A stretch of 64,000 nt of DNA from Paenibacillus sp. JCM 10914 (GCF_001315105.1 NZ_BAZR01000002.1:248001-312000), one strand, 5' to 3'. Positions 27,102-37,540 are shown, counted from the first letter of the stretch. Program-made: numbers and translations. Notes: generated from the sequence alone by a model not told the origin.

Positions 27102-27766
27102 TTCGATTGTTAATTGCCGATGATCATGCGATGGTCCGCAAGGGGCTGCAAGTGTTTCTATCCACACAGACGGATCTAATGATCGTGGGTGAGGCTGTGA
27201 ATGGCGAAGAAGTGCTGACTGTGGCGCAGTCAGTCAAACCGGACATTATTCTGATGGATCTGCAAATGCCGATTCTGAACGGCATTGAGACGACATCGCG
27301 GCTTACGTTGGAGCAACCGCATGTTAAGGTCATCGTTTTGACTTCATTTGTTGATTATGATCACGTCCTGCCTGCCATTCGTGCTGGTGCAAAAGGTTAT
27401 CTTCAGAAGGATATCGAGCCAGAGGATTTGGTGACCGCCATTCGGCGGGTATCGAATGGTCAGGTCGAATTGCATCCGGAAGCAGCGGGATTATTGATGA
27501 CGCATGTGACCTCCCCTGGAAATGTGGAAGGTGCGGGCGTAGGGATACAGCCTGATCCTAAACCGCAAGAGCTGGCTTCGCTTACTCCACGAGAGACAGA
27601 GGTGCTGCAATTGATTGCCTCCGGAATGAACAATCGAGAAATAAGTGAAGCGTTGTTCATCACAGAAAAGACGGTTAAAACACACGTCAGCCATCTCCTC
27701 GATAAGCTGGGGCTCGCGGACCGAACGCAGGCTGCGATTTTTGCATTGAAGAACGGAATTGCTTAA
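27098..27766 (+). CDS. NarL/LuxR-type response regulator
   Basis: 222 residues. The receiver domain has the acidic pair DD8-9, phosphorylation site Asp54 in DIILMDLQMP and the conserved Lys near 104. The C-terminal LuxR helix-turn-helix (about 158-220) contains LTPRETEVLQLIASGMNNRE and KTVKTHVSHLLDKLGL. It is the partner of the preceding GAF kinase by an ATGA overlap. Its targets are unknown; the FMN reductase gene that follows is separated by a terminator. Confidence 0.94.
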   Translation: MIRLLIADDHAMVRKGLQVFLSTQTDLMIVGEAVNGEEVLTVAQSVKPDIILMDLQMPILNGIETTSRLTLEQPHVKVIVLTSFVDYDHVLPAIRAGAKGYLQKDIEPEDLVTAIRRVSNGQVELHPEAAGLLMTHVTSPGNVEGAGVGIQPDPKPQELASLTPRETEVLQLIASGMNNREISEALFITEKTVKTHVSHLLDKLGLADRTQAAIFALKNGIA

Positions 27767-27802
27767 TGAGGATATCGCTTGCACATACGACTATAGTTGC
27801 AG

Positions 27803-27834
27803 AAGCTCTCAGCCATTGGCATGAGAGCTTTTGT
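27803..27834 (+). terminator. terminator of the GAF kinase/regulator pair
   Basis: AAGCTCTCA (27803-27811) and TGAGAGCTT (27822-27830) form a 9-bp stem followed by TTGT. Confidence 0.65.
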
Positions 27835-27925
27835 ATGTGAAATCACACCATATGCTGACGACTGGAAGCTGCTTCCTAAACTACAATGTGAATAACAACT
27901 AACCTATTGAAGGAGGCCAAAAGCC

Positions 27926-28486
27926 ATGAAGATTGTGATTTTGTCAGGGAGTAACCGCAAGAAAGCCACGAGCACCGCACTCGCCAAATCTTTAGAGCAC
28001 CAGATGAGAAGACAGTTCGTTGATGTAAGCCTGTTTGATTTATATGAGAAGCCGCTCCCGTTCTATTCACCGGACGACGCATCGACTCGGCACGAAGGGG
28101 TGCGCGAGCTTCAACGATTGTTAATGGAGGCCGATGGGATTATACTGACGACGCCTGAGTATCACGGCGGGATGAGCGGTGTACTGAAGAACGCGCTGGA
28201 TTATGCAAGCCAGGTTCACTTTACCGGCAAACCGGTACTGTCGGTTAGTTCTGCTGGCGGTGCGGTTGGTGTCAGCTCGCTGCAGCAATTACAGACAACC
28301 GTTCGTAACCTCCATGGCATTAATAGTCCGGAGTGGATTTCGCTAGGAGGCACCCAGCGCGCGATGTATGAAGCCGATGTTCCGGATGATGCAGTCATAC
28401 TGGATTATCGTGCCAAGGAAGCGCTGACCCGGTTTGTGGACTTGGTACGAACAATCCGTGCCCGAGAGGATATGATATCATCATGA
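27926..28486 (+). CDS. NADPH-dependent FMN reductase
   Basis: 186 residues of the flavodoxin-like NAD(P)H:FMN reductase family (SsuE/azoreductase group). The phosphate-binding loop is LSGSNRKKATSTALAK near residue 6 and the flavin loop is TTPEYHGGMSGVLKNALDYA near 78. RBS AAGGAGG before the ATG at 27926. It overlaps the next gene, a VOC protein, by 4 bp. It could supply reduced FMN to a monooxygenase such as the one encoded at 60254, but that gene is 32 kb away. Confidence 0.9.
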   Translation: MKIVILSGSNRKKATSTALAKSLEHQMRRQFVDVSLFDLYEKPLPFYSPDDASTRHEGVRELQRLLMEADGIILTTPEYHGGMSGVLKNALDYASQVHFTGKPVLSVSSAGGAVGVSSLQQLQTTVRNLHGINSPEWISLGGTQRAMYEADVPDDAVILDYRAKEALTRFVDLVRTIRAREDMISS

Positions 28487-29255
28487 TTACTCATTTTGCC
28501 GAATTAACATTGAAGACGTTGTCCATTCAAGGCGTCAGACAGTTCTACCATGGGGTGTTGCATTTTCCGATCGAACGTGAGAATGAGGACTGGATCGTGT
28601 TCAAGCCTACTCCCAAGATACGCTTGATATTCGAGCAGAAATATGAGCCGATCGCTCCGGTGCATCTGGCTTTCGAAGTGCCGTATGCTGAGTTTGGGGA
28701 TATCGTGCAAAGACTCGATAAGGCCTTACCGCTGCTGGCATGGCCGGATGGAACAACGGCTGAATACTATGAGGGTGGAGCAAACGTTTATTTCAAGGAT
28801 GGTGACGGTAATTTACTCGAGTTCATAGCCCACGAACAAGTTGCAGATACTGGCTTTGAACCACACGGAAGCTATCGCGTGCTCTACTTGCGGGAAGTCG
28901 GGATGCCTGTCGAGGATCCGGTTGCGGCCCGCAACTGGATGGAGAAGACACTTGGCTTGACGATTGCCAGAGATTCAGAGCTGTTCGCGTTCGTAATTGG
29001 CGGGACAGCCCATGCGGTTGTCGTCTCAACGAAGCGGAAGTGGATTCCCATCGATATGTATGCACTTCCGGTTTCGTTGGCGGTCACCTACGGTGTGTCG
29101 GATGCAGATTATGTGAATCAAGTTCGGGAGCGCTTGATCATCGGCTGATCATTGCCGATAACGAGGACGGGCTATCCTTCCGCATGTACGGTTACGTTAT
29201 CCGCTTGCGAGTCATGAATTCGAACTTAGCGGAAGTGGATAGCGGAACATTTTGA
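28483..29255 (+). CDS. VOC (glyoxalase/dioxygenase fold) protein, frameshifted near its end
   Basis: Two vicinal-oxygen-chelate modules. The first (about residues 4-120) contains VRQFYHGVLHFPIERE and VYFKDGDGNLLEFIA. The second (about 130-255) contains VAARNWMEKTLGLTIA. The open frame stops at 29148, but the next frame reads IIADNEDGLSFRMYGYVIRL to a stop at 29255, a typical VOC ending. One missing G in a GGG near 29144 repairs it and gives about 257 residues. Metal-site residues are not clear, so no reaction is proposed. Co-transcribed with the FMN reductase. Confidence 0.75.
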
Positions 29256-29419
29256 CAGCCGGATATCATGGTGATAGGCTATGTGAAGTTACACAAAGCA
29301 GCACCGGAAATGGATCCCTTTGGCAGTTGTCTGCAAGGGGCTCTTCCTGTATATTCTCATCATAAACCTTCAATCTATCATGTTTTCACGCGCACGACAC
29401 AACGACGGGGAGGATTCAA

Positions 29420-31039
29420 ATGTATAAGATTCTGATCGTGGATGATGAACCGATCGTAAGGGAAGGCATTCGGAATCGTATAGACTGGGCGGAGCACGGA
29501 TACGAATGCATTGGGGTCAGCGAGAACGGACGGGATGCGCTGGAGACCATTACGCGAATGCGGCCCGATGTCTTGTTGACGGACATTTACATGCCCTTTA
29601 TGGACGGATTGGAGCTGTCACACGAAGTGATGGCGCGTTACCCTCAGACCAAGATCGTGATCTTGACCGGGTTTGACGATTTCGAGTATGCACAGCAAGC
29701 GGTGAAGCTGCAAGTAACGGACTTTATTCTGAAACCGATTACATCAGTGGAGCTAAGCGAGGTGTTGGACAAGCTTAAGCTGGAGATGGATGAGGAGCGC
29801 GGCTACAATGAGCATGTAAGCCGCTTGAAACAACAGATAAGCGAGAGCATGGTCCTGCTGCAGGAACGCTTTCTGGAGCGACTGGCAACCTCTCCGATGA
29901 AGAAATCGGAGATCGCGGCGAAGCTTGTGTATTTCAACATTCCACTTACAGGTCCGTTGTATATTGCTTTGTCCGCCGATATAGATGAGCTTCGCTCGGA
30001 TGAGCGCTACGCGGATAATGAGCTGTATGCGTTTGCCCTGTATAATATCATCCAAGAGATTATGGCGAAGGAATCGGGCTCTGCCGTATTTCGATACAAA
30101 GAGAATGCAGTCATCACGATTCTCTCCGGATCGAGTGAAGAGGATATGTACTGCAGTGCGCAGGACTTGGCGGAAGAAATTCGGAAGGCGATCAAACAAT
30201 TCATGACGTTTACGATTACGATAGGCGTCGGCACGCTCTGTCATCAGCTTGAGGACATACGATATTCCTGTGCCGCTTCCGAGGCTGCTCTGGAATACCG
30301 CCTTCTCATGGGACCTGACCAGATCATCAACATTACCGATCTGGAGAACCGCGGTGCACGACCGCTATATGACGGGATCGATACGGAATCCGCGCTCATC
30401 GCTGCCATCCGTACGGGTACTGCCGCTGAAGTAGAGATATGTATTCGACGGCTCATTCATGATCTTGGAAGCGCTTCAATGTCGATCGATCAACTGTATT
30501 TACGGATTGTACGCGTAGTGCTGGCTATCATGCAGACGCTGATGGAGATCGGGAGTGATGAGCATGAGTTATTCGGCAAGGAAAAGCAATTGCTGGAGGA
30601 TTTGTACTCGTTCCGTTCACTCGACGAGATCGAGACATGGCTGAGAGATGTTTGCAATCAGGCGCTAAGAGGCGTTCTGGCAGTCAGGCAAGATATGACG
30701 CGTACCCAGATGCTGGAGGCTGTTGCGTTCATCCAGCACAACTATGAGGACCCGGAGCTCTCCGTGAAGTCGGTATGCAGCCGCATCTTCATGAGTACCA
30801 GTTATTTTAGCGCTTTGTTCAAGTCGCATACGGGAAAGACGTTTGTCGAGTACGTAACGGATATACGAATGAACAAAGCGAAGGAGTTGCTTAAGCATAC
30901 ACGGCTGAAATCATTTGAAATTGCAGCCAAGACAGGGTATCAGGACCCACAGTATTTCAGTGTGCTGTTCAAAAAATATACAGGAATCACGCCAACGGAA
31001 TACCGTAATCAGATGACTTCGGGTGGCGTTCAGCCATGA
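29420..31039 (+). CDS. YesN-type response regulator with AraC domain
   Basis: 539 residues. The receiver domain (1-120) has Asp55 in DVLLTDIYMPF. A long helical linker follows (about 120-420). The C-terminal AraC double helix-turn-helix (about 435-535) contains SVKSVCSRIFMSTSYFSALF and AAKTGYQDPQYFSVLFKKYT. This is the standard partner of YesM kinases and typically activates a nearby sugar ABC operon. RBS GGGGAGGA. The kinase gene overlaps its end by 4 bp. Confidence 0.93.
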   Translation: MYKILIVDDEPIVREGIRNRIDWAEHGYECIGVSENGRDALETITRMRPDVLLTDIYMPFMDGLELSHEVMARYPQTKIVILTGFDDFEYAQQAVKLQVTDFILKPITSVELSEVLDKLKLEMDEERGYNEHVSRLKQQISESMVLLQERFLERLATSPMKKSEIAAKLVYFNIPLTGPLYIALSADIDELRSDERYADNELYAFALYNIIQEIMAKESGSAVFRYKENAVITILSGSSEEDMYCSAQDLAEEIRKAIKQFMTFTITIGVGTLCHQLEDIRYSCAASEAALEYRLLMGPDQIINITDLENRGARPLYDGIDTESALIAAIRTGTAAEVEICIRRLIHDLGSASMSIDQLYLRIVRVVLAIMQTLMEIGSDEHELFGKEKQLLEDLYSFRSLDEIETWLRDVCNQALRGVLAVRQDMTRTQMLEAVAFIQHNYEDPELSVKSVCSRIFMSTSYFSALFKSHTGKTFVEYVTDIRMNKAKELLKHTRLKSFEIAAKTGYQDPQYFSVLFKKYTGITPTEYRNQMTSGGVQP

Positions 31040-32831
31040 AATCGTCACAGCGGATTAAGAGCATCCAGTCTCGTATAACCGGCTCGTTTGTCATGTTGGT
31101 GCTGTTTACTGCACTCTTGCTGATCTTCATATCATATCGTCTGTCTGAATCCGCCGTGAGACAGACGGCAGAGAATTATACGTCAGAACTGATCAATCAA
31201 GTGAATGCCAATATCGAGACGTATATATCCGGTATGAAGGATATTTCGCTGGCGGCTATGAACCAACCGATGTGCGTGAGTTTCTGGCGGCAGGAGAAGA
31301 TAACGAACCTCAGCAGCTTGCTGCTCTTCATGCAAGGGTATCGGAGTATTTCCATTCGATTCTCGTCTCGCGCAAAGACATTGCATCCATTAACTTATTC
31401 GGTTATAACGGAACGTTTATTTCGGACAGGCCGGAGGCCGAACTTAATCCCCATATCGATATTGCGGAATTGCCATGGTATAGGCAGGCCCAAGCAGGCG
31501 ACGGGGAAGCGGTAATCTCCTCTTCTCACGTCCAGCCTGTCATTAAGGATGAATATCGCTGGGTCGTATCTTTGAGCAGGGAGCTGAGCGGAATAGATAC
31601 TGCGGAGGGGCTCGGCGTACTGTTGATTGACCTGAACTTCAAAGTCATTAACGATATGCTCAGCAAGCTGGATTTAGGCAACCGGGGGTATGTATTCGTT
31701 ATTGATCGCGATGGCCGGATTGTCTATCACCCCCAGCAGCAACTGCTCTACAGCAACCTGAAGACTGAAAGACTGGATGAGGTGATGGAGGACACGCAGG
31801 GCGGTTTTGCTGTAAAGGAAGACGGGATTAGCCGTATCTATAACATTAAGAATACCGATTTCGGTTGGAAGATCGTCGGCGTATTTTATGAGAATGAGTT
31901 GGTTGATAACAAAAAACAAATGCAGCTTTCCTTTGCCGGCGCAGGACTTATTTGCTTGGCCGTAGGCGTCATGGTCTCGATCGTCATTTCGCGCAATCTC
32001 ACTCGTCCGATCAAGGATTTTCAGGTCAAGATGTCCGAGGTTGAGAAGGGGAATTTCGATATTCGAGTTCCGGTCGGTCACTCCAGGGAGATGTCAGGAC
32101 TTGCGCGAAGCTTTAACATTATGGTGCTGAAGATCAAAGATCTGATGAACCAGATCGTGATGGAGCAGGAATTCAAACGCCGTAGTGAGTTGAATGCGCT
32201 GCAGGCGCAGATTAACCCGCATTTTCTGTATAATACGCTGGATTCGATTATCTGGATGGCGGAGAGCAAGAAGCATGATGAAGTGATTCTCATGACGTCT
32301 GCGCTCGCAAGACTGTTTCGAGCGTCGCTTAGCAAAGGGAAGGAACTAATTCCGGTTGCAACGGAAACAGAGCATATCGCCAGCTATCTGAAAATCCAGC
32401 AGATGAGGTACCAAGACAAAATTCATTTCAAGCTGGATGTCGACCCTGATCTTCATGCGTATCTAACGCTCAAGGTATTGCTTCAGCCGATTGTGGAGAA
32501 CGCCATTTATCATGGGATCAAGAATAAGCAAGGAAGCGGAACGATTGTCATTACTGGCCGACTTCTAGGCGATCGGGTGGAATTTCGAGTAATCGATGAT
32601 GGCGTCGGAATGGCGGAGGAGAAAGTGGCGTCCCTGCTGACGTCACCAGGCGGGCAAAGCTCCAGAAGCAGCGTCGGGATTGCGAACGTGCATCAGCGGA
32701 TCCAGTTGTACTTTGGCGTGGAATATGGATTGCATTATGAAAGCGAGCTGGGTGCGGGGACCGTTGTTCATATTGTGATCCCTGCGGTTCAAGCGGGGGA
32801 GTGGAAGAACAGGGAGGACGATCAGCCTTGA
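31036..32831 (+). CDS. YesM-type sensor histidine kinase, frameshifted in this sequence
   Basis: About 598 residues after repair. A first membrane helix (about 15-35), an extracellular Cache-like domain, a second helix near residue 300, a HAMP domain (about 310-365), and a His_kinase domain with QAQINPHFLYNTLDSIIWM. The ATPase lobe contains LKVLLQPIVENAIYHGIKNK and IDDGVGMAEEK. The frame breaks near 31270: NANIETYISGMKDISLAAMN is in the first frame and REFLAAGEDNEPQQLAALHA in the next. One missing G (CCGGAT read as CCGAT) restores it. It sits between yesN and a membrane-anchored sugar-binding protein. Confidence 0.85.
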
Positions 32832-33817
32832 GGACATATTCGAATCATAGATTTACCCGTTACCTGATCATCGTGCTTGTATCGATCGGAATCGGGGTTG
32901 CCGCGGTGTACTATTTCTCGCAAGACGAGCCGAGGACCAAGCGGGTCGTGGTTGCTGTAAAGGCGATGGAGGAGATCGAATTCTGGCGCGTGCTCATCGA
33001 TGGGGTGAATACGGCTGCACGAGAGTTCGGGGTAGAGGTGACGGTGATAGGTCCTCCGCGGGAGGTTGAGGTTGATCTGCAGATCGAACTGCTGGAGGCA
33101 GCGCTGCAGCAGCAGCCTGATGCCATTGTGATGGCAGCTGGTGACTTTCAGCGACTTGTGCCGGTGACCGAGGCCATTCGCGAGGCGAACATCCCGCTTG
33201 TGATGATCGATTCCGCCGTGGAAGGCAAATCAGCCAGAAGCCTCATCGCAACGGACAATTACAATGCTGGTCAAAAAGCGGGACAGGAGCTTGCGGCTCT
33301 TCTCCCTCCCACAGCCAAGGTAGCTATCGTAAGCTTCGTTCAGGGGACTTCAACCCAGATTGACCGCGAACTTGGAGTACGGAGCGTGTTCGAGGAAATC
33401 CCCGGAACGGAGATCGTCGGCACGTTCTACAGTGAAGGGATGGAGTCGGTCGCTTATGACGTGACGAAAGAGCTGCTGCATGAACATCCGGATCTTGACG
33501 GGATTGTGAGCTTGAACGAGCCTTCCACAGTGGGAGCTGGCCGGGTCATTCGCGAGTTGGATCTGATTGGCGACGTTAAGCTTGTCGGGTTCGACAGCTC
33601 CATCAAAGAAGTGAAGCTGCTCGAGGAAGGTGTTCTACAATCCATCGTCGTTCAAAAACCGTTCAGCATTGGTTATTTGGGACTCAAAACAGCCGTGTCC
33701 GTCATTGACGGAGCTAAAGTTCCGCCACTAATCCATACTGATTCGGTAGTAATCAATAAAGAGAATATGTATTTCGAAGAGAACCAAAAACTGCTCTTTC
33801 CCTTTGTGGAAGAGTAG
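32828..33817 (+). CDS. membrane-anchored sugar-binding protein (Peripla_BP_4), probable co-sensor
   Basis: About 329 residues. I prefer the TTG at 32828, which overlaps the kinase stop and has GGGAGG upstream. The N-terminus carries a membrane helix (YLIIVLVSIGIGVAAVYYF) without a lipobox Cys, so it stays anchored as an uncleaved segment rather than a lipoprotein. The rest is a ribose/xylose-binding fold (ELLEAALQQQPDAIVMAAGD, VMIDSAVEGKSA, VKLVGFDSS). The ABC operon behind it has its own binding lipoprotein, so this copy probably presents sugar to the YesM kinase, as XylFII does for LytS. Confidence 0.82.
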   Translation: MRTYSNHRFTRYLIIVLVSIGIGVAAVYYFSQDEPRTKRVVVAVKAMEEIEFWRVLIDGVNTAAREFGVEVTVIGPPREVEVDLQIELLEAALQQQPDAIVMAAGDFQRLVPVTEAIREANIPLVMIDSAVEGKSARSLIATDNYNAGQKAGQELAALLPPTAKVAIVSFVQGTSTQIDRELGVRSVFEEIPGTEIVGTFYSEGMESVAYDVTKELLHEHPDLDGIVSLNEPSTVGAGRVIRELDLIGDVKLVGFDSSIKEVKLLEEGVLQSIVVQKPFSIGYLGLKTAVSVIDGAKVPPLIHTDSVVINKENMYFEENQKLLFPFVEE

Positions 33818-33826
33818 TTTTTTTTA
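33786..33826 (+). terminator. terminator overlapping the end of the anchored binding protein gene
   Basis: AAACTGCTCTTTCC and GGAAGAGTAGTTT pair around a CTTTGT loop and run into a T8 tract. The stem includes the stop codon at 33817, so sensor and transporter genes are separate transcripts. Confidence 0.75.
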
Positions 33827-33953
33827 TGATTTCTGGGATGATGAATCAGAGATTATTCAACATTGAGCAGAGAATATTCCATTCCGATCGGCATTCGCAG
33901 CTTATACAATGATTCTTAAATTGATTGTTACAACGTAAGCGGGGTGAGAGACA

Positions 33954-35453
33954 TTGAGCGAAGTACTGTTACGAATGGATAAAATTACGAAGGAGTTTCC
34001 CGGTGTGCTCGCACTGGATAGCTGTCAATTCGAACTGCTGAGCGGAGAAGTGCATGCACTCATGGGCGAGAATGGTGCGGGTAAATCAACGATGATGAAA
34101 ATATTGACCGGCGTATATCAGAAGGATGCCGGTACGGTTACGTACAAGGGAGAAGTTGTTGAACTGACGACGCCGAAGGCGGCTCAGGATGCGGGCATTA
34201 GCATGATTCACCAAGAATTGAACCTGGCCCCGGATCTGACGATTGCACAGAACATATTCATCGGCAGGGAGCCTAGACGCAAGTTTCGTCTCATCCTGGA
34301 TGAGAAGGCACTTGAGGAACAAGTGAACCAGTTGTTTGCACGAATGGGGGTTCAGATGGATCCTTCCACACTAGTAGCGGATTTGACCGTAGCCAAGCAG
34401 CAAATGGTCGAAATTGCGAAAGCGCTATCATATAATGCCGATGTTCTTGTGATGGATGAGCCGACAGCGGCACTGAGCGAGACCGAAATCGATGATTTGT
34501 TTCGCATGATTAAACAGCTTCGCAACAGCGGAGTTGGAATCGTTTACATTTCCCACCGGATGGACGAAATTAAGCGTATCACCGATCGGATAACCGTCAT
34601 GCGGGATGGTCAATACATCAATACCGTGATGACCGAGGATGTATCAACGCAGGACATTATCTCCATGATGGTTGGCAGGCAGATCTACGACACCTCTGAG
34701 CCGGAGGCTTCCCAAGGCGCACAAGAAACCGTGCTTGAAGTGAAGGAGCTTAGTCAAAGCAGGCTGCTTAAGGATATTAACTTCAAGCTGAACAAAGGTG
34801 AGATTCTTGGATTTGCCGGGCTCGTAGGAGCAGGCCGAACAGAGTTGGCCCGCGCCATATTCGGTGCGGACCGGATTCAAAGCGGCGAGATCCATGTTCA
34901 CGGCCAGCCTGTCAAGCTGCGCGGCCCGCATGATGCCGTGCGGCATGGCATCGGATATTTATCGGAAGACCGGAAGCGGTTCGGCTGTGTCGTGGACCTC
35001 GATGTGAAGAGCAATGTCACCATTGCTGCTTATCGTAAATATGTGAATCCGCTCGGCTGGATGCGGACCGGGAAGATTCGCAAGCAGGCGGAGGAAATGG
35101 TGCAGAGGCTGAAGGTGAAGACGCCGCATATCGATCAGGAAGTGAGATTTCTATCCGGCGGTAATCAGCAGAAGGTCGTCATCGGCAAGTGGCTGACTCG
35201 CGACTGCGATGTTCTGATCTTCGATGAACCTACACGAGGAATTGATGTGGGGGCGAAGAGCGAGATTTACAAGCTGCTGAACGATCTGGCTGCGCAAGGC
35301 AAGTCCATCATCATGATCTCCTCCGAGCTTCCGGAGATATTGCGGATGAGCCATCGCATTCTCGTCATGTGCGAAGGTCGCATCACCGGTGAACTGGATT
35401 ATTCGGAAGCAACCCAGGAGAAGATCATGGAATTGGCTACAGCAAGAATGTAA
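33954..35453 (+). CDS. ribose-type sugar ABC transporter ATPase (RbsA/MglA-like)
   Basis: 499 residues with two fused nucleotide-binding domains. The first has Walker A GENGAGKST near residue 38 and LTVAKQQMVEIAKALSYNAD with MDEPTAALS. The second has the degenerate loop GLVGAGRTELARAIFGA near 287 and LSGGNQQKVVIGKWLTRDCD with FDEPTRGIDVG. The start is a TTG at 33954 behind GGGGTGAGAG. It powers import through the next permease. Substrate class is pentose or hexose; exact sugar unknown. Confidence 0.94.
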   Translation: MSEVLLRMDKITKEFPGVLALDSCQFELLSGEVHALMGENGAGKSTMMKILTGVYQKDAGTVTYKGEVVELTTPKAAQDAGISMIHQELNLAPDLTIAQNIFIGREPRRKFRLILDEKALEEQVNQLFARMGVQMDPSTLVADLTVAKQQMVEIAKALSYNADVLVMDEPTAALSETEIDDLFRMIKQLRNSGVGIVYISHRMDEIKRITDRITVMRDGQYINTVMTEDVSTQDIISMMVGRQIYDTSEPEASQGAQETVLEVKELSQSRLLKDINFKLNKGEILGFAGLVGAGRTELARAIFGADRIQSGEIHVHGQPVKLRGPHDAVRHGIGYLSEDRKRFGCVVDLDVKSNVTIAAYRKYVNPLGWMRTGKIRKQAEEMVQRLKVKTPHIDQEVRFLSGGNQQKVVIGKWLTRDCDVLIFDEPTRGIDVGAKSEIYKLLNDLAAQGKSIIMISSELPEILRMSHRILVMCEGRITGELDYSEATQEKIMELATARM

Positions 35454-35488
35454 GCCGCCTTGAATACATGTCAGGAGGAATCTTTACG

Positions 35489-36445
35489 ATGAAAATACAA
35501 ATGAAATCAGGTGCCTTGCAGCAATTGCTAGCCCTTGCAAGTTTAGTGGTGCTGATTCTGTTCTTCTCGATTACGTCCAGCAACTTTTTTCAATTTTCCA
35601 ATATCATCGGTATCCTGCTCTCCACTGCTGTCATCGGGGTACTGGCTCTTGGTTCGACCTTTGTCATCATTACCGGCGGGATCGATCTGTCAGTAGGTAC
35701 GGTCATGACCCTGAGTGCCGTGATGACAGGCGTATTCATTACGTTCTGGGATGTTCCGGTTCCGCTCGGCATACTTGGCGGGATCATGACAGGAGCACTG
35801 TGCGGTTTGCTGTCAGGGACGGCCGTCGCCAAGCTGAAAATCCCGCCGTTCATCGCAACGCTGGCCATGATGATGATCGCCAAGGGTTTGGCTCTGATTA
35901 TCTCCGGTGCGAAGCCCATATATTTTACCGATGCAGAAGGATTTATGGAAATTTCACTTGGAAACCTGATTCCAGGCTTGGAAATTCCGAATGCTGTATT
36001 CATCTTCTTTATCGCCGCGATTGTCGGTTACTTCATCTTATCCAAGACGATTATCGGTAGATACAATTTTGCACTCGGCAGCAATGAGGAAGCCACGCGT
36101 CTGTCCGGGGTCAATGTGAGCTTCTGGAAGATCGTGATCTACACCTTAACAGGGGCTTTCACAGGTTTAGCAGGGGTGCTGATGGCATCCAGATTGAATT
36201 CAGCAAATCCGGCACTTGGCACCGGCTATGAATTGGAAGCGATTGCAGCCGTCGTGATCGGGGGAACCTCGCTAAGCGGAGGCAAAGGCACGATTGTCGG
36301 AACGGTCATTGGCGCGTTGATTATGAGCGTGCTTACGAATGGTCTGCGTATTCTGTCCGTTCCGCAGGAATGGCAGACCGTTGTCGTTGGTTTAGTCATT
36401 ATCCTTGCGGTATATGCGGACATTCTGCGCAGACGTAAGGCTTAA
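35489..36445 (+). CDS. ribose-type sugar ABC transporter permease (RbsC-like)
   Basis: About 318 residues from the ATG at 35489, which AGGAGG precedes; the upstream ATG at 35468 lies before that site. The protein has eight to ten hydrophobic segments and the BPD_transp_2 marks GGIDLSVGTVMTLSAVMTGV near residue 60 and EAIAAVVIGGTSLSGGKGT near 250. It forms the homodimeric channel of the importer. Confidence 0.94.
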   Translation: MKIQMKSGALQQLLALASLVVLILFFSITSSNFFQFSNIIGILLSTAVIGVLALGSTFVIITGGIDLSVGTVMTLSAVMTGVFITFWDVPVPLGILGGIMTGALCGLLSGTAVAKLKIPPFIATLAMMMIAKGLALIISGAKPIYFTDAEGFMEISLGNLIPGLEIPNAVFIFFIAAIVGYFILSKTIIGRYNFALGSNEEATRLSGVNVSFWKIVIYTLTGAFTGLAGVLMASRLNSANPALGTGYELEAIAAVVIGGTSLSGGKGTIVGTVIGALIMSVLTNGLRILSVPQEWQTVVVGLVIILAVYADILRRRKA

Positions 36446-36515
36446 GAGATGGTAGATGCTCCCGATATCGGGGGTTCTATAGAGGTTGTCATATTGATGA
36501 ATAAGGGGAGAATGA

Positions 36516-37501
36516 ATGATGAAGAAGATATCTGTACTGGCGTTGGTATTGTTACTGACGACAAGTTTGTTAGCCGCATGTGCCTCGTCCAATGAGAGTT
36601 CCGAGGGAGGTGCTGGGTCAGGTGGCGAAGGCGAAATCTATATTCCGATTATTTCCAAGGGATTCCAGCATCAATCTGGCAAGCTGTGAAAAATGGAGCG
36701 GAACAAGCCGGGGAAGAGTTCGGGGTACGGATTACTTTTGAAGGTCCGGAGACAGAGACTCAAGTCGACAAGCAGATCGAGATGCTGCAAGCTGCACTCG
36801 ATAAGAAACCGAGTGCGATCGGATTTGCCGCACTCGACAGTCAGGCCGCGCTTCCTTACCTGAAGAGAGCGCAGGATGCCAACATCCCGGTCATTGCGTT
36901 CGATTCCGGAGTGGAAGGTGATATTCCGGTGACGACGGCATCTACAGATAACATTGCCGCTTCGGCTATGGCAGCGGATAAGATGGCGGAGCTCATCGGC
37001 AATGAAGGCAAGATTGCGATGGTTGTTCACGACCAGACGAGTGTAACGGGGTCTAACCGCCGCGATGGCTTCAAGAATCAAATCGAGGAGAAATATCCCG
37101 ATATTGAGATCGTAGATATCCAATACGGCGGTGGTGACCATCTGAAATCCACGGACTTGGCTAAAGCGATGATGCAAGCACATCCGGACTTGAAGGGAAT
37201 ATTCGGCGCGAATGAAGGCTCTGCCGTAGGCATCGTCAACGCCGTGGCGGAGATGAAGAAAGCTGGTCAAATTGTGGTAATCGGCTTCGACTCCGGTAAA
37301 CAGCAGATTGATGCGATTAAGAGCGGAGCGATGGCTGGCGCCATTACTCAGAATCCGGTAGGCATCGGGTATGAGACGGTTAAAGCCGCTGTGGCTGCCA
37401 TCAAGGGCGAGCCTGTCGAACCGCAGATCGACACCGGTTTCTACTGGTATGATCAGTCCAATATCGATAGCGAAGAAATTCAAGCCGTTATTTATGAATA
37501 A
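36516..37501 (+). CDS. ribose-type sugar-binding lipoprotein (RbsB-like), frameshifted
   Basis: Lipoprotein signal MMKKISVLALVLLLTTSLLA followed by the lipobox Cys (LLAAC) and a Ser/Gly/Glu linker. The frame stops near 36689, while KNGAEQAGEEFGVRITFEGP continues in another frame to 37501. One missing T near 36673 (CAATTCTGG read as CAATCTGG) gives the family phrase FQHQFWQAVKNGAEQ and a protein of about 328 residues. The Peripla_BP_4 domain contains VIAFDSGVEGDIPVT and GANEGSAVGIVNAV. RBS AAGGGGAG. It delivers sugar to the importer. Its last gene position and strong following terminator mark the operon end. Confidence 0.85.
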
Positions 37502-37510
37502 CAGGTAAGC

Positions 37511-37540
37511 AAAAAAGGGAGTCCGGAGGGACTCCCTTTT
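37511..37540. terminator. bidirectional terminator
   Basis: AAAAAAGGGAGTCC and GGACTCCCTTTT pair around GGAG. It serves the sugar operon from the left and the second 10-residue peptide gene from the right. Confidence 0.85.
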
